Assembly (NCBI RefSeq): GCF_001273755.1
Contig: NZ_LGYA01000001.1
Coordinates: forward strand, 3,966,730 to 4,030,729
DNA from: Peribacillus butanolivorans
GTDB lineage: Bacteria > Bacillota > Bacilli > Bacillales > DSM-1321
Direction: 5' to 3'
Length of the DNA stretch: 64,000 nt
Shown piece after piece: positions 34,962 to 45,218 of the stretch. Below the pieces are notes generated by a model. The model was given only the letters and a program-made list of their open reading frames with translations, made no database searches and was not told the origin of the DNA. A program made the position numbers and the translations under genes. The first letter of the stretch is position 1. Every line of letters starts with the position of its first letter.

Positions 34962-37900
34962 CTATATCATCAATATTTCCCGAATGTCCTCTTCAGTAAG
35001 AGCAGATGACGATTTCTCCTCAGGGTCGATGATTTCTTCAATCAGATGCCTCTTTTTCTCTTGCAGTTCATTCATTTTTTCTTCGATTGTGCCGCGGGCA
35101 ACAAGTTTGATGACCTGAACAACATTTTTCTGTCCCATACGATGAGCACGGTCTGTTGCTTGTTCCTCGACTGCTGGATTCCACCAAAGATCATATAAAA
35201 TGACAGTATCGGCACCCGTCAGGTTAAGACCTGTACCGCCTGCTTTCAATGAAATGAGAAATATATCACGTTCACCTGCATTAAATCGATTACAGATTTC
35301 AACGCGTTCTTTTGATGGTGTTTGTCCATCTAGGTAGAAAAAGGGCTGCCCTTGATTCGCTAAATCTCTACCAATGATCTGAAGCATTTTCGTAAACTGT
35401 GAGAAAATCAGTACCCTTCTTCCAGAAAGCTTTGATTCCTCAACAATCTGCATTAGTTGCTCATATTTAGCTGAGCTTCCTTTATAACCGTCCACAAATA
35501 AGGCGGGGTGACAACAAATCTGTCGTAACCGAGTCAAGCCAGCGAGGATTCTAATACGATTTTTCCGAAGTGTATTTTTATCCAGATGTTTCAATGTGTC
35601 TTGTCGCAGCTTTGCCAAATAAGCAGCATACAGTTTCTTCTGATCAGGTAGCAGTTCCATCGATTCCATCGACTCGATTTTTTCTGGAAGCTCCGATAAT
35701 ACATCCTCTTTCAACCTCCGAAGTAAAAATGGCCGGATCCTACGAGCAATTTTTTCCCTTGAGAGGTTACTGTATTCCTTTAACCCCATGAATAGTTCAG
35801 GAAAGACAACGTGAAAAAGGGACCACAGCTCTTCTAGTGAATTCTCAACCGGGGTACCAGTGAGGGCGAAGCGATGATCCGCTTGTATCTTCTTCACCGC
35901 TCGTGCCGTTTGTGTCCCTGGGTTCTTAAATGCCTGTGCCTCATCAAAAAACACCGTGTGAAAATCTTGTTTCTCAAACCACATAATGTCCTTACGTAAT
36001 AACGGATATGAGGTAATGACAACATCTATGCCCGTTATTTCCTTCTGTATCTTTGACCTTTCTGTTTTATTGCCATCCACGACGATGGCTTGTATATCCG
36101 GGGAAAATTTCATGAATTCACTCAGCCAGTTATATGTCAAAGATGATGGACAAACAATAAGAGCGGGGAGGTTCTTCTTACGGATGTCTGGAAGCTCGGA
36201 TAAAATGAATGCGATGCTTTGCAGAGTTTTACCCAGTCCCATATCATCTGCGAGAATTCCTCCAAAGCCATAGCAAGCAAGTATTTTCATCCATTTGTAG
36301 CCGCTTTTTTGATAGTCCCGTAATATTGACTCTAAACTCTTTGGCACCGCGAACTCCAGGTTACTTGGATTGCGGATGTTTTCCAAGAACTTGCGGAATG
36401 ACTCCTCTATTGTAAATGTATTGCTGTCATTTACAGAATCAAGAAGCTGAAGCCCTCTTACGATTGGTACATTTAAGCGACTTTCCAAATCTTCATTCTG
36501 GACCGGAAGTGCATTCAGAAAACGATTGATTTCTTCAAACTCCCTTGTCTCAAGGGAAAGCAACGATCCATTCCTCAAACGATAATACTTCCTTTTTTCC
36601 TCTAGAGCTTCTAGAACTTCTCGTATTTGTTTTTCAGGAATGCCATCCATTTCAAATTTGAATTCCAGCCAATTAGTCCGTTCTTTTTTGATTTTCACCC
36701 TAATTTGCGGAGCAGCATTCCCTCGGGAAATCCGATTTCTTACAGCAGTCGTGGCATATATTTGAACAAGCTTTTGAAGTTTCGGAACGACATGGTACAA
36801 AAACTCATACTCCAACTCTTCATTATGTAAAAAATATCCACCGTCTGTCTTGGCAAACATGCTATCATCCATCAGTTGCAGGATCTCTTCCTCTTTATCC
36901 ACATCTCTTATAAGCTTGGAAACTGACTTGAGTTCCTGATTTTCCAAAGGATTAATCACGATATTTTCATAGTGAAATTCCAACCCTGCAAGCAGCCTAT
37001 TTTTTACGCGATCTAAGTATAGCTTAGCAATCAATGGTGTCTTCTCGAACTGCTCAGAAATGGCCCCCGAGAAATGAACATCACCTAGTTTTTTCAAACC
37101 TGGAACCACTTTTTCCAGGAATAACTCTAATTGCTCCTGATGAATTGGAATTTTATTCATTCCTGAATCTTCCAACATCTGTTTTAAATCTGAGAGACGT
37201 TGGCAGTCTTCACTTTCGAGGGGAACCAATTTCCCTTCAGATAAAACAGATCTGTATGCATTCATCACAATTATTTCATTCAACCCTTTAATATTCAGTT
37301 TATATCCTTTGCCCTCACTTTCGGCAAATTCAAACTGTAAAGGAAGCGGTTCGCCGGATATCTGAAAACTGTCAAACGTATTCCCGTCATACGCAAGCTT
37401 CACCAATGGTGCGATTGTAAGGATAGGGACAAGCCTTTCAAAAGAAGTTGGCGGAATGAGTAACAGGTGATTGCTCATTGTATAGTCAGATTTGTACGGA
37501 AGGGCGTCAAGATAGACCTGTTCATCATAAGTCACTTGGATAAGCTGCTGAATAACTGCATCTGTTTCACGCTGAAAACAATGGAGATCAGGATCATACA
37601 GAAATGAAAGGGACACTTGGGCAGGTTTTCCTTCTTTTACCTGCTTCAGAAAATCCCTGAGATTTAGTACATTTGTCGGACCAATCTTCACTTCAATTCC
37701 GAACATGTATCTGCCCTGGCCTATCGTGATGGGCTTACATGTAAACTCCGCATCAAGCACCTGCCTGTTTTCAAAGTGGAGCTGATGGCCACTTGAGCGT
37801 ACAGGCTGATTATTGAAAAGCGTAAGCAAACCATCTGTCAGCTTCATATTTGCTGAAGCGTCAGACTGAGGTTCGTTTAGACCTTCAGGAATTGTTCCTT

Positions 37901-38183
37901 GACGCTGGTGTTCGTATACCGACAGTAATACGGCCGCAATATGCTGACAATCCCGTTGAAAAGAAGCAAGCGTTGGGCAGCTGCATTTCGTGCGAAAGCC
38001 TCCGGCAGCATCCACTTCAATAGAGACATGGAAATCTTCTATTCCTTTAACAGTTGCTTCACAACCATCAGGACGGTAACTTTCAAATGTCACTTTATTA
38101 GCACGATAAAAAGCATCTCCTCTTTTGAAGGAGACTGTCCCGCACATATCTTTAATGATTTTTTGATTTAATTTGATATTCAA
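34962..38183 (-). CDS. SWIM zinc-finger SNF2-family helicase-like ATPase
   Basis: The 1073-residue protein has a SWIM zinc finger at about residues 65-95 (CSC, then CQHIAAVLL), a long middle region, and the bipartite SNF2 motor. Motif I is DDMGLGKT, motif II DEAQ, TGTPVENS is motif III, and the second lobe has LISLKAGGTGLNLT and DRAHRMGQ. SNF2 enzymes move double-stranded DNA or strip proteins from it, and many bacterial ones track RNA polymerase or defence genes. The TTG at 38183 has AAGGAGAACGG upstream; the ATG at 38246 has no binding site. Confidence 0.92.
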   Translation of the reverse strand: MNIKLNQKIIKDMCGTVSFKRGDAFYRANKVTFESYRPDGCEATVKGIEDFHVSIEVDAAGGFRTKCSCPTLASFQRDCQHIAAVLLSVYEHQRQGTIPEGLNEPQSDASANMKLTDGLLTLFNNQPVRSSGHQLHFENRQVLDAEFTCKPITIGQGRYMFGIEVKIGPTNVLNLRDFLKQVKEGKPAQVSLSFLYDPDLHCFQRETDAVIQQLIQVTYDEQVYLDALPYKSDYTMSNHLLLIPPTSFERLVPILTIAPLVKLAYDGNTFDSFQISGEPLPLQFEFAESEGKGYKLNIKGLNEIIVMNAYRSVLSEGKLVPLESEDCQRLSDLKQMLEDSGMNKIPIHQEQLELFLEKVVPGLKKLGDVHFSGAISEQFEKTPLIAKLYLDRVKNRLLAGLEFHYENIVINPLENQELKSVSKLIRDVDKEEEILQLMDDSMFAKTDGGYFLHNEELEYEFLYHVVPKLQKLVQIYATTAVRNRISRGNAAPQIRVKIKKERTNWLEFKFEMDGIPEKQIREVLEALEEKRKYYRLRNGSLLSLETREFEEINRFLNALPVQNEDLESRLNVPIVRGLQLLDSVNDSNTFTIEESFRKFLENIRNPSNLEFAVPKSLESILRDYQKSGYKWMKILACYGFGGILADDMGLGKTLQSIAFILSELPDIRKKNLPALIVCPSSLTYNWLSEFMKFSPDIQAIVVDGNKTERSKIQKEITGIDVVITSYPLLRKDIMWFEKQDFHTVFFDEAQAFKNPGTQTARAVKKIQADHRFALTGTPVENSLEELWSLFHVVFPELFMGLKEYSNLSREKIARRIRPFLLRRLKEDVLSELPEKIESMESMELLPDQKKLYAAYLAKLRQDTLKHLDKNTLRKNRIRILAGLTRLRQICCHPALFVDGYKGSSAKYEQLMQIVEESKLSGRRVLIFSQFTKMLQIIGRDLANQGQPFFYLDGQTPSKERVEICNRFNAGERDIFLISLKAGGTGLNLTGADTVILYDLWWNPAVEEQATDRAHRMGQKNVVQVIKLVARGTIEEKMNELQEKKRHLIEEIIDPEEKSSSALTEEDIREILMI

Positions 38184-38391
38184 AATGCCGTTCTCCTTCC
38201 TGAGGACCTCTGTGCTATTGTTATTTATGTAAAGGTGGTTTTCCATTCTATATGAAAAATAAGCTCATTTTATCATCATACTATGAAATGGGAATCCGAG
38301 GTGGTAAAAAAGCAAAAAGACAAACCCCCTTATTCAAATCAGATTTGAAATAGAGTTCATCTATAGTGCAGCAACGGGAATATGTAAATCT

Positions 38392-38625
38392 TTATTGTTG
38401 TCCTTTGGCTTTGTTTCCTTTCTTTTTTTTTCGATAAAAGAAACTAAACAAAAGCATAACAAGAAGAAAAAGAAAGAGGACAAGTTCAGTCACATCCTTC
38501 ACCAAAAAAGGATTAAATGCATGTTTAATGGAATTATCCAAATCAAACCCTAAAAGATTATCTAGGCCTAAAGACAAGGCCACTAAAAGGATTAGCATCA
38601 AAATAGTAATACCGAAGATTTTCAT
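38392..38625 (-). CDS. small GerD-type (fourth) subunit of the germinant receptor, two-helix protein
   Basis: The 77-residue protein has two hydrophobic helices (about 4-23 and 46-65) and a Lys-rich C-terminus. It follows the GerB-type gene after 18 bp with GGTGGAG upstream of its ATG. Short two-helix D subunits are encoded at the end of several Bacillus ger operons (for example those of gerK or gerU type) and modulate receptor output. The assignment rests on size, topology and position. Confidence 0.68.
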   Translation of the reverse strand: MKIFGITILMLILLVALSLGLDNLLGFDLDNSIKHAFNPFLVKDVTELVLFLFLLVMLLFSFFYRKKKKGNKAKGQQ

Positions 38626-38643
38626 TTTTATCAGCTCCACCTT

Positions 38644-39762
38644 TTAGGGTTTTGGTGGTACAAAGCCCTGCTTTTTTTTTCTATTCTTAAAATAAGCAAT
38701 AACCAAAAGAAATACTGGAATTATCACTTGAAATGGTAAATGAACGTAGATGGGCACAGCACCTAGCCCTTCATGGATATGTTCCGAATAGCTACTTGCA
38801 ATCACAATGGATATTAGTAAAATGACAAAACCAACTGGATAAGCCAGCCGAGAAGGTTCTTTAAAGTTGAAAACATTTGCCGTACCCGTTACCGCTACAT
38901 ATGTAAACACACTTATTTTGATGAACCCTCCAATCATGAGTTTAACCAAAAAATAAACATCGAGTCGTTCCAAAAAGCCAGCGATCTCAATTGACTGAAT
39001 GAGGGAAAGAAAAGGATATTGCGAACGTATTGTAAGATCCACCCCAAGCACAGCTACATTCAAAGCCATTATAAACGCGAGAAAAATACCGCTTGCAGCC
39101 AAACTCCCTATACCAATTTTTTTTAGCCTCTGAGGTTCGTTCAAATAAGGAAAAATCATTAAAAAGACAATGATTTCGCCAAATGGAAAAAATAAGGTTT
39201 CAGTAAAGGACATTTTCATCATCTCTACCCCACTGATTTCAAAAACAGGTTTTAAGTTGTTTATATGGATCATTCCTGAAACAACAATCAGAAGAATGAA
39301 TGTCATGAAAAGTAAATTCTCTAACACAAAGAAAAGTTCTCCCGTCCTTGCCAGTACCTCTATCCCTTTACGAACCGTATACACCACCACCAAAATAAAT
39401 ACTGCGTTCGCAAAAAATAACGGAACATGAGGATAGGCGAAGGTAAGCAGGGTCTCTCCGAAATCCCTCAACACTCTTGCAGCAAGATACATGAAATATA
39501 GAATGTATAGAAAAGCTACTATCCTTCCTAAAAAATTCCCCATTATATGTCTTACATATTCAGTTAGCAGCTGATCAGGGTAGTATTGAAAAAGGCCATA
39601 ATAAACGAAAAATAACAAAAAACCGCCTATCATCGCAATGAGAATGACTAGCCAAGCGCCCTGTTTGGCTTCACCTGCAAGCGGAACCAAAAGTGCACTT
39701 CCTATTTCAAACAGGAAAATAAGGACGAATAGCTGGAAGCCGCTGATTTTTGCCTTTTCCAC
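38644..39762 (-). CDS. GerB-type spore germination receptor permease subunit
   Basis: The 372-residue protein has about ten membrane segments and belongs to the spore germination APC-like family (GerAB, GerBB, GerKB). It begins ISGFQLFVLIFLFEIGSALL and contains FPFGEIIVFLMIFPYLN. It is thought to bind the germinant in the spore inner membrane. It sits third in an A-C-B-D operon, 21 bp from the gerC-type gene. Confidence 0.93.
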   Translation of the reverse strand: MEKAKISGFQLFVLIFLFEIGSALLVPLAGEAKQGAWLVILIAMIGGFLLFFVYYGLFQYYPDQLLTEYVRHIMGNFLGRIVAFLYILYFMYLAARVLRDFGETLLTFAYPHVPLFFANAVFILVVVYTVRKGIEVLARTGELFFVLENLLFMTFILLIVVSGMIHINNLKPVFEISGVEMMKMSFTETLFFPFGEIIVFLMIFPYLNEPQRLKKIGIGSLAASGIFLAFIMALNVAVLGVDLTIRSQYPFLSLIQSIEIAGFLERLDVYFLVKLMIGGFIKISVFTYVAVTGTANVFNFKEPSRLAYPVGFVILLISIVIASSYSEHIHEGLGAVPIYVHLPFQVIIPVFLLVIAYFKNRKKKQGFVPPKP

Positions 39763-39783
39763 GAGGATGCCACTTCCTTTCCA

Positions 39784-41004
39784 TTATTGATCGCTCTTTT
39801 TTAAATTTGAAAGATACGGCTTGTTACGTAATCCTGTACGGCGAATGAAAGTCTCTACCTGTACATCTACTTCCAGCTTAGGAAAAGAAACATCGTCCCA
39901 GTCCTTTTCGATTTTTTTCCATTCTTTCGGATGGGATTCGTGCATGATTTCACCAAAGCCAAAAATATCGGATTTATTTTTTTGTGCACGAACGATCGCA
40001 TCTTCCATCTCCTTCTTTAAGTCTTTTGCTAACCTCTTTTCAATGTCTATCAGAACGTGCGGACTGTTTAGATTCACGGGAATATTTGCCTCGCGGATAT
40101 CTCCTTCAACAAGGACCTTTATCAACATTTTAGGTTTGCCATTTTTCATTTTTGCCGCGACGTTGGTTTTTTGGCGTTGCACTTGATAGGTGATTGCGTC
40201 TTTTTTATCATTCCAATCAATGTTTAAATTGGTATGTGCAATCCTATCTAAAACCCACATCGAGCCTATTGCCTTATTACCATCCAGCCAGTCAATCAAT
40301 TTACCATCTTTAAATACACCTATTCCAGCGGTAGTTGGGTTAGCCTCAATATCAGAGGTCTGAGTATTCTCCATTTTATCCTCTTTATCTGTGTTACCCT
40401 TCACGGTAAAACCACTAATTATCGGTTCTTTTCCGGTACTCACAAGGTTTTTAATCACTTCTTGAAGATTGACACTGATACTTCTCCCCTGCTGTTTTTC
40501 CGAAGATTCAATCGTCCTAATGACTTTTTCAGCTGATACTTTATCGATTGCCGTTAATGTTTCGACTATATCCCTGGCTTTTACACCTCGGGCTATCACG
40601 ATCCTCGAAGTTGCCCTAAATTCAGGGGAGCGCTCAAAGGCATCGAAAATAGCGTTAATGCCCTCTTCTTTTGCTATTTCCTCACCTATGACGATCAGGT
40701 TTGCATGAGCGAAATACATATCTCTTGAAATTTTTGTTGAAGCAATACTATCTAGTCCAAGCACATTATTTCCAGTGGCCCTATAAACGGATATGGCGGG
40801 ATTTGTCCCGCCGCCTCCCTGAAGAGACCCCGCAACATTGCCTGGGTTAATGATTTGAAACGTTCCCACTAACTTTCCTTCTTTATCTTTATCGATTCCC
40901 ATTGCCGAGACGATGGCTATCTCGTTTAACTCTTTTTTATCCCAGCATCCAGAGGTGAACGTGGTGCCGATCATCAAGAGCAGAACGAGCCATTTACGAT
41001 TCAT
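39784..41004 (-). CDS. Ger(x)C-type germination lipoprotein
   Basis: The 406-residue lipoprotein has a signal peptide ending FTSGCWDKKELNE, in which the Cys is the lipid site; this CWDxxEL motif is a hallmark of the family. AIVSAMGIDKD follows as usual. The start at 41004 has AGGTGAAGGC upstream and overlaps the gerA-type stop by 11 bp. Confidence 0.94.
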   Translation of the reverse strand: MNRKWLVLLLMIGTTFTSGCWDKKELNEIAIVSAMGIDKDKEGKLVGTFQIINPGNVAGSLQGGGGTNPAISVYRATGNNVLGLDSIASTKISRDMYFAHANLIVIGEEIAKEEGINAIFDAFERSPEFRATSRIVIARGVKARDIVETLTAIDKVSAEKVIRTIESSEKQQGRSISVNLQEVIKNLVSTGKEPIISGFTVKGNTDKEDKMENTQTSDIEANPTTAGIGVFKDGKLIDWLDGNKAIGSMWVLDRIAHTNLNIDWNDKKDAITYQVQRQKTNVAAKMKNGKPKMLIKVLVEGDIREANIPVNLNSPHVLIDIEKRLAKDLKKEMEDAIVRAQKNKSDIFGFGEIMHESHPKEWKKIEKDWDDVSFPKLEVDVQVETFIRRTGLRNKPYLSNLKKSDQ

Positions 41005-42634
41005 TGCCTTCACCTTTTTTCTTGTCAGAAGTTTTCATTCCCCGCGATTCAGGAGGCAAAGGTCTTTGATTATCGCCTTCCCGTATCAGATTATTATTGG
41101 AGCTTAATAATTTTGGTCTTTCTTTGAACGCCCACATAGGTCTTCTAAAGAATGTGTCACCTAATCCTTCTGGGTTAAGAGGGGCGAGAGGTGACATATA
41201 AGGAACGCCGAATGAACGGAGGCTGCATAAATGGACGATGAGGACGATAAAGGCTAAAATCATGCCATAGAAACCTAAAACGCCGGCACAAATGATAAAT
41301 CCGAACCGCACTATACGTGCAGAAATGGCGATGGAATAAGAAGGAGTCGCAAAACTGGCAATCGCCGTGATCGAAACGATGATGACCATTGCCGGTGATA
41401 CAGCGCCAGCCTGGACTGCCGCCTGCCCAATCACCAATGCTCCGACAATGGACATGGTTGAACCAACCACCTTTGGCATCCGAAGGCTTGCTTCCCTTAA
41501 GATTTCAAAGGTTATTTCCATGACGAGTGCTTCAACAACGGCCGGCAAAGGAACCGTTTCCCTTTGCGCTGCAACAATGACTAGCAACTTGGATGGGATC
41601 ATTTCCTGATGAAAAGTTGTGGCTGCAACATAGACAGCCGGTCCCACTATAGAGATTATAAAAACGATGATCCGTAAAAAACGTGTGGCTGAGGCAATGT
41701 CGAAACGATTATAATAGTCTTCGACAGATTGGAAAAACTGTACGAATAAGGCTGGGGCCACCAAGACAAAAGGCGATCCGTTAACAAATATCGCCACTCT
41801 TCCTTCAAGAAGATTACCCGCAACCATATCAGGTCTTTCTGTATGATTAAGGGTAGGGAATGGGGTCATGACCTGATCTTCTATCAATTGTTCAATGTAT
41901 CCTGATTCAAGAATACTATCGATATTTATTCCTTTTAAGCGCTTTTTGACCTCCTCGACGATTCCTTCTTTAGCAATCCCATTTATATACATAATGGAAA
42001 CATCCGTCTTTGTCACAGTACCTATTTTCATAGACTCAATCCATAAATCCTGACTGTTAATAATGCGGCGTAACATGGCGATGTTTGTTGCATTCGATTC
42101 AGTAAATCCTTCTCTTGAACCGCGGACCGTCAAATGTGTGCTTGGTTCCTGAATGGAACGCCGTTCTCCCCCTCTTGTACTGGCAACCAAGGCTTTGTTT
42201 ATGCCGTCAACAAAAATGATGCTATCCCCTGATAATAATGACAAAAATAATTTTTCCCAGTCCGTGACAGATTCTACACCACCGAGAGAAACTACTTCTT
42301 CAGAAATCACGTCCAGTGCTTCTTTAGGAAGTAGTTTTTCTTTTAGATGAGGGTTTTTCATGATTGATTCAATTAAAAAGTCCGTAACGCTTGGATTATC
42401 TATCAAACCCTGCACATACAAGATAGTCGTTTTAATTTCAGGGTTTTGACTGATTTTCAACGTTCGGACAATAATGTCCGGGCTGTTACCCGTTTTCTTT
42501 TTCATATGGTCTAGATTGGCTGAAATAGAGCTGTCAATATATTCAAGTTTTTTACTTTTAGATTGATCTTTATCATCTATCTTTTGCTTCTCACGTTTCT
42601 TCATTTGTCCTTTATTTTTGAAAAAAGAAACCAT
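40994..42634 (-). CDS. GerA-type spore germination receptor subunit
   Basis: The 546-residue protein has a basic, Lys-rich N-terminal cytoplasmic part, the family signatures VYVQGLIDN-like ILYVQGLIDNPSV and GSREGFTESNATNIAMLRRI, ERPDMVAGNLLEGRVAIFVNGSPFV, and four to five C-terminal membrane helices. GerA proteins assemble into a ligand-gated channel of the spore inner membrane. The ATG at 42634 has GAGGT upstream. First gene of the operon; the A-C-B order is that of gerK. Confidence 0.94.
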   Translation of the reverse strand: MVSFFKNKGQMKKREKQKIDDKDQSKSKKLEYIDSSISANLDHMKKKTGNSPDIIVRTLKISQNPEIKTTILYVQGLIDNPSVTDFLIESIMKNPHLKEKLLPKEALDVISEEVVSLGGVESVTDWEKLFLSLLSGDSIIFVDGINKALVASTRGGERRSIQEPSTHLTVRGSREGFTESNATNIAMLRRIINSQDLWIESMKIGTVTKTDVSIMYINGIAKEGIVEEVKKRLKGINIDSILESGYIEQLIEDQVMTPFPTLNHTERPDMVAGNLLEGRVAIFVNGSPFVLVAPALFVQFFQSVEDYYNRFDIASATRFLRIIVFIISIVGPAVYVAATTFHQEMIPSKLLVIVAAQRETVPLPAVVEALVMEITFEILREASLRMPKVVGSTMSIVGALVIGQAAVQAGAVSPAMVIIVSITAIASFATPSYSIAISARIVRFGFIICAGVLGFYGMILAFIVLIVHLCSLRSFGVPYMSPLAPLNPEGLGDTFFRRPMWAFKERPKLLSSNNNLIREGDNQRPLPPESRGMKTSDKKKGEGNES

Positions 42635-42742
42635 CGCGCCGAACCTCATTCCTTTTTCGTTTCACTCATTTTGTCCAAAGCACATTCCCTTTATTCTACG
42701 TTCAAAGCTCATCCTCTCCGCTTTCCCGTTTGAATGACATAT

Positions 42743-42769
42743 GAAAAAGGCTGTCATAATGACAGCCTC
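42743..42769 (-). terminator. terminator of the DedA gene
   Basis: AGGCTGTCAT pairs with ATGACAGCCT and is followed on the minus strand by TTTTTC. Confidence 0.87.
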
Positions 42770-42843
42770 TGATGTTTATATAAGATTATGTAATGAAAGT
42801 TCAGACTTGAACGGTCCTTTATCATTTTTTAAATCTACTATAA

Positions 42844-43461
42844 TCACTTTCTTTTTCCCTTATTTCTTCTAAAAATTAAAACAACGAAAAGAATAAACAG
42901 TAATACAAATATTGCATATACGATGTTTGAATAAATGTCCATATACCCTACGATGTTTTCCCATGAAGAACCTACAGCTGCTCCAACATTCACCAGAATC
43001 ACGTTCCAAATCAATGTTCCGGTTGTTGTGTATAGTAAAAAAAGCCAAAAACTCATATGAGACATACCTGCGGGAATGGAAATTAAGCTTCTAATCAACG
43101 GAACGAGTCTACAGAAAAAAACAGTCCACGCTCCGTATTTGTCAAACCAAGAATTTGCCTTATGGACGTCCGTTACTGTTAACCGAAAAATATGTCCCCA
43201 TCTACCCACAAACTTCTCTATCCTTTTCACATCAATCAGTAAACCAATCCCATAAAGCACCACAGCCCCTGCCACTGATCCAAGAGTTGATGCAATCACG
43301 ACTCCGAATATAGTCAAATTTGTTGATACCGTGGTCATAAAACCTCCAAAGGTTAGAATGACCTCTGATGGAATAGGCGGAAAAATATTTTCCAATGCTA
43401 TTAATAGAAAGATTCCAATATACCCAAAATTATTCATAAATTCCGTAATCCAGTTTTCCAT
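42844..43461 (-). CDS. DedA-family membrane protein
   Basis: The 205-residue protein has the DedA/SNARE-associated fold: ENIFPPIPSEVILTFGGF near the N-terminus, FCRLVPLIRSLISIPAGMSHM in the middle and three C-terminal hydrophobic segments. DedA proteins include the undecaprenyl phosphate translocase UptA. A PAP2 phosphatase gene lies 94 bp upstream on the same strand, which suits a lipid-carrier role. AGGAGC-type sequence precedes the ATG. Confidence 0.92.
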   Translation of the reverse strand: MENWITEFMNNFGYIGIFLLIALENIFPPIPSEVILTFGGFMTTVSTNLTIFGVVIASTLGSVAGAVVLYGIGLLIDVKRIEKFVGRWGHIFRLTVTDVHKANSWFDKYGAWTVFFCRLVPLIRSLISIPAGMSHMSFWLFLLYTTTGTLIWNVILVNVGAAVGSSWENIVGYMDIYSNIVYAIFVLLFILFVVLIFRRNKGKRK

Positions 43462-43555
43462 TTAAAAGCTCCTAACTATTTCAATCATTTGATATAATCA
43501 GCAGATAACTTGTTTAGTCCCTAGCTGCTTTCTTATTGAATTGCCTGTCCTAACT

Positions 43556-44209
43556 TTAGTTAACTTCTTTGTTTTTCTGGCTTTCTTTATACTTTTGGAA
43601 AACCCAAATGGAAATGGCAAGCCAACAGCCACTCGCTAAATATCCTCCAATAATATCACTAGGATAATGGACCCCCAAGTATATTCTACTTATTCCTATT
43701 GTAAGGATCATCATCACGCTGAACAAAATCAACAGAGTTCTCCCCCACATAGTCGAAATATGCCGCCATAGTAGAAATGTGAGAATACCATATAAAGTGA
43801 ATGCATTCATCGCATGTCCACTTGGAAAACTGTATCCCCCTATCTCAATGAGTCGATGTAAATCAGGACGAGCTCGTTGAAAGAAAAGTTTCAATATCAA
43901 ATTGAGGAGAGTTGAGCCAACCACGACAGCACTAAATAAGACTAGCTCCAAACGATGTTTCAATACCTTATACAAGTAAAATAAAACAAGTAAGGAAAGT
44001 ATAATTATGGAACTAGATGAACCAATAAACGTAAAGACCTTCATGATGGTTGTTAAAAACGGAGACTCTAATCCTTGAACGAAGGAAATCACCGCTCTAT
44101 CAAAATTCAAGAATTCATATGCACTTATTGTAAATGCCATTATACTGAATCCAATTAAAAAAATTACACTTAATACAAAGGCAATAGACAACTGAAACTT
44201 TAATTTCAT
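43556..44209 (-). CDS. PAP2-family membrane phosphatase
   Basis: The 217-residue protein has six membrane helices and the three acid-phosphatase motifs KLFFQRARP, YSFPSGHAM and SRIYLGVHYPSD. The usual substrates are undecaprenyl pyrophosphate, phosphatidylglycerol phosphate or phosphatidic acid. AAAGGATGTTATT precedes the ATG. The neighbouring DedA gene supports undecaprenyl phosphate recycling, as inference. Confidence 0.92.
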   Translation of the reverse strand: MKLKFQLSIAFVLSVIFLIGFSIMAFTISAYEFLNFDRAVISFVQGLESPFLTTIMKVFTFIGSSSSIIILSLLVLFYLYKVLKHRLELVLFSAVVVGSTLLNLILKLFFQRARPDLHRLIEIGGYSFPSGHAMNAFTLYGILTFLLWRHISTMWGRTLLILFSVMMILTIGISRIYLGVHYPSDIIGGYLASGCWLAISIWVFQKYKESQKNKEVN

Positions 44210-45218
44210 AATAACATCCTTTCACTTTTTAAAACCGCTGTTGCATGATTAAAGTAAGATCTCAATATAGAGTTTTAACTTCATTCTATATGATCTAAAC
44301 CATAACAAAGAACGAAAGGAACTTGCATTTCTTTCTGTTTATCCAGTGTAAATACTAATAATTCATTAGTTTAATTCATTAGTTAACTCATTTATTCTAT
44401 CTGTTTCATTTATGATTATATGTAGCGAGCTTTATAAAACGTCTTTTTGATTTCCCCCCATCTTTGTATTAGAGAAAGATTTCTGTTAATAATAAACAGT
44501 GGATTCGGAAGGACATATGATGCATCTTCAACGTATCCATTATTAAAGTATACATACTGAATGAAGAAGGAATAAGATTTTGATTAGATTTTGATTAGAT
44601 TTTGATTAGATTTTGATTAGATTTTCATTAAAATTTGCTAATCTTTCTACAAAAAAATAAACAGGTCGGTTATCTTCCTCAATTAGCTCCACAATTTATT
44701 CAAATAATAGGTAAAGAACCACTCGTGAAATGAAAATCCCTGCTCCCGCTACATAATTTAAAATCATTCTATCTTTTAATACTACTCTATACAGCTTAAC
44801 CAACTCAACTTAAGGTTACGGTAAATATATCTCCTTATCCAACTTCAACTTGCTGGATTCTACACCAACATGGTCTTAACCTTAATGATGAAAGTAATAT
44901 CTATATCGAATAACCCTTATGTACTTAGTCCTCTTTAACATTGGTGCTATCTAAAATACTTCTATTACATTTACATAATTACCCATTATGATACAATCAA
45001 AGATATACATATTCTGTCATCCGTATTTGAAAGGTAATTATTATGGGGGATTTTCTTTCTAGCTTTCTACTTATTACGGGTTGGCCATATTTGTTGATAT
45101 GACTTTTTGTATGGTTAATAAAGCTTGATAAACACAAAATTGCTTGTTTCTTTATAGCTCAATCCTATCACTATAGATCACCTGAGTCTGAGCAAAAAAA
45201 AAAGAAGGTGGAAAATGA
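44210..45218. other. 1-kb gene-free region
   Basis: No credible ORF or RNA gene is seen. It contains the 11-bp tandem repeat at 44576-44630 and is otherwise AT-rich with many short stop-broken frames. It may be a decayed gene area. The methyltransferase promoter must be near its right end. Confidence 0.5.
44576..44630. repeat. 11-bp tandem repeat, five units
   Basis: GATTTTGATTA is repeated four times exactly, and a fifth unit differs by one base (GATTTTCATTA). Each unit is about one helical turn, so the T tracts are phased and the DNA is likely curved. Confidence 0.92.

Noticed and set aside
34962-38183. SNF2 gene as part of a phage-defence island
   Set aside because: No methylase, nuclease or other defence gene is adjacent, and SWIM-SNF2 proteins are common in Bacillus chromosomes.
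44576-44630. CRISPR-like repeat
   Set aside because: The 11-bp units have no spacers; this is a simple tandem repeat.
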